Source of the DNA: Actinomycetota bacterium
GTDB taxonomy: Bacteria; Actinomycetota; Acidimicrobiia; Acidimicrobiales; Microtrichaceae
DNA length: 64,000 bases
NCBI GenBank assembly: GCA_016703525.1
Contig: JADJBW010000012.1
Span: 1 to 64,000 of the forward strand
Direction of reading: 5' to 3'
A program made the translations under genes and the position numbers. The notes below the pieces were generated by a model. The model made no database searches, was not told where the DNA came from, and saw only the letters and a program-made list of their open reading frames with translations. Shown here one piece after another: positions 62,631-64,000 of the stretch (positions are counted from its first letter, which is position 1; each line of letters opens with the position of its first letter).

Positions 62631-64000
62631 ATGTCCGAGCGGCCTGCAGACCTGTACCTCGGTGAGCTCACCGGTGCCGACCACCAGCGGACCGGGGAGG
62701 TGACCGCACTCGCACTCGACGACTTCACGACGCACGGCGTGATCGTCGGCATGACCGGCTCGGGGAAGACCGGCCTCGGCATCGTGCTGCTCGAAGAGGC
62801 GCTGCGTCAGGGTGTGCCCACGCTCATCCTCGACCCCAAGGGCGACATGGGCAACCTGGCGCTGCGGTTCCCCGGCCTGACCGCAGAGGAGTTCGCCCCC
62901 TGGGTTCCGCCGGGAGCGGACCCCGCTCAGGTCGCGTCGTCGTGGAGCGACGGGCTGGCGAGCTGGTCGTTGGGCGGCGGCGACATTGCCGATCTTTCCC
63001 AGCGCAGCGCCGTGACCGTCTACACGCCCGGTTCCACCTCGGGGACGCCGATCAACCTCATGGGCTCGCTCGCACCGCCGTCCGGCGTCGACACCGAGGC
63101 GATCCGCGACGAGGTCGAGGCCTTCGTCCAGGGCCTGCTGGGCCTTGTGGGCGTGGTCTCCGATCCGCTTTCGGGGCGTGAACACGTGCTGTTGGCCAAC
63201 CTCGTGGAGACCGCGTGGGCCGCCGGCGAGACCCTCGACCTCGCCACGCTGTTGCTGCGCATCCAGGACCCGCCCATGCGCAAGCTCGGCGTGATCGACG
63301 TGGAGCAGTTCTTCCCCAAGCCCGACCGGGTCGCGCTGATGATGCGGCTCAACGGACTGCTCGCCTCGCCCTCTTTCGCCGCCTGGGGACAGGGTGCGCC
63401 GCTCGACATCGCCTCGATGTTGTGGGGGCCCGAGGGCCAAGCGAAGGCCGCGATCGTGTACCTGGCACACCTCTCCGACGAGGAGCGTCAGATGGTCGTG
63501 ACCCGTGTGCTGTCGAAGCTGGTCGCCTGGATGCGCTCCCAGCCGGGCTCCACCAAGCTGCGCGTGCTCGTCTACATGGACGAGGTGTTCGGCTTCGTAC
63601 CGCCGACGGCCGCGCCCCCGTCGAAGAAGCCGATCCTCACTCTGTTCAAGCAGGCGCGTGCGTTCGGCGTGGGCATGGTGCTCGCCACGCAGAACCCGGT
63701 CGATCTCGACTACAAGGCGATCTCGAACGCGGGCACGTGGCTGGTCGGCCGCCTGCAGACCGAACGCGACAAGGCGCGCCTGCTCGACGGCATGAGCTCG
63801 GCCGCCGGCGCCGTCGACCTCACCGCGACCGACTCGACCATCTCCGGCCTGGCCAAGCGCGAGTTCCTGGTGCACACGACCGGCGGCAAGCCGCCCCGCA
63901 CTACCGCTGTCCGCTGGGCGCTGTCGTACCTGTGCGGGCCCCTCGCGAAGGATCAGCTCGCCCGGCTGCCCGGAACGGTCGCGCCGGCCGCATCGGTCGC
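62631..64000 (+). CDS. HerA-like ATPase (DUF853 type), partial
   Basis: The first 456 residues of an ATPase cut by the window edge; no stop is reached. LYLGELTGADHQRTGEVTAL is the N-terminal barrel, VIVGMTGSGKTGLGIVLLEE Walker A, TLILDPKGDMGNLALRFPG the following strand, LVYMDEVFGFVPPTAAPPSK the Walker B region, and LFKQARAFGVGMVLATQNPV the conserved sensor segment. GTWLVGRLQTERDKARLLDG follows. The family are hexameric translocases related to HerA; some serve in DNA repair or defence. ATG 62631, divergent from the antitoxin gene. Confidence 0.88.
   Translation, partial: MSERPADLYLGELTGADHQRTGEVTALALDDFTTHGVIVGMTGSGKTGLGIVLLEEALRQGVPTLILDPKGDMGNLALRFPGLTAEEFAPWVPPGADPAQVASSWSDGLASWSLGGGDIADLSQRSAVTVYTPGSTSGTPINLMGSLAPPSGVDTEAIRDEVEAFVQGLLGLVGVVSDPLSGREHVLLANLVETAWAAGETLDLATLLLRIQDPPMRKLGVIDVEQFFPKPDRVALMMRLNGLLASPSFAAWGQGAPLDIASMLWGPEGQAKAAIVYLAHLSDEERQMVVTRVLSKLVAWMRSQPGSTKLRVLVYMDEVFGFVPPTAAPPSKKPILTLFKQARAFGVGMVLATQNPVDLDYKAISNAGTWLVGRLQTERDKARLLDGMSSAAGAVDLTATDSTISGLAKREFLVHTTGGKPPRTTAVRWALSYLCGPLAKDQLARLPGTVAPAASV

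Overview
The window is about 70% GC, with short intergenic gaps, frequent GTG starts and many start-stop overlaps (ATGA or GTGA). Gene content points to a high-GC actinobacterium, most likely class Acidimicrobiia: a DUF222/13E12 HNH nuclease behind a mycobacterial-type SOS box, an MT0933-like antitoxin, a PGPGW membrane protein, and several CitE-like lyases. No rRNA, tRNA or CRISPR array was seen. The assignment is inference from gene families and base composition.

Positions 1-13,870 hold a type III-D CRISPR-Cas locus. A divergent cas6 runs off the left edge. On the plus strand follow a reverse transcriptase-Cas1 fusion, cas2, a small unknown protein, a two-helix membrane CARF protein, a Csx1-like CARF-HEPN ribonuclease, an HD-less Cas10 with an intact GGDD, Csx10, a double-Cas7 protein, Csx19 and a TIGR03986-family RAMP protein. 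The backbone resembles the fused-subunit III-Dv complex of Synechocystis. RT-Cas1/Cas2 would acquire spacers (possibly from RNA), Cas6 would process crRNA, the complex would find target RNA, Cas10 would make cyclic oligoadenylate, and two different CARF effectors would read it. Most of these genes are broken by frame shifts, but each remains recognisable from start to end without in-frame stop codons.

From 14 kb onward the sequence is ordinary chromosome with only about six frame shifts, two of them in the essential valS. Regions: an SOS-controlled HNH nuclease, a DUF2786 protein and an extradiol dioxygenase (14-17.6 kb); a molybdate operon with its own HTH-TOBE regulator (17.5-20.5 kb); an N-acyl-D-amino-acid deacylase and a phosphonate-linked FAD oxidase/HAD pair (20.6-24.2 kb); an M16-like protein, an AAA/DUF4143 ATPase with a tandem repeat, and a TDG-type DNA glycosylase (24.2-28.7 kb); valS and a VapBC module with a perfect palindromic operator (28.8-31.9 kb).

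Further on come a membrane and redox cluster (31.9-36.5 kb); a GGDEF-EAL protein; an acyl-CoA synthetase/galM/lacZ/peroxiredoxin operon (39-45 kb); a glycosyltransferase, a PGPGW protein and a GNAT-Nudix-SnoaL fusion (45-49.3 kb); and a divergent hybrid kinase/REC-EAL pair (49.3-53.9 kb). An aldehyde dehydrogenase is separated from a CitE-like lyase by an AbiEi-DUF559 nuclease gene bracketed by long inverted repeats made of paired hairpins, which looks like a mobile cassette (55.4-56.6 kb). The right end has a second lyase, a serine hydrolase lipoprotein, an amine oxidase, the MT0933-like antitoxin and a HerA-like ATPase cut by the window edge.
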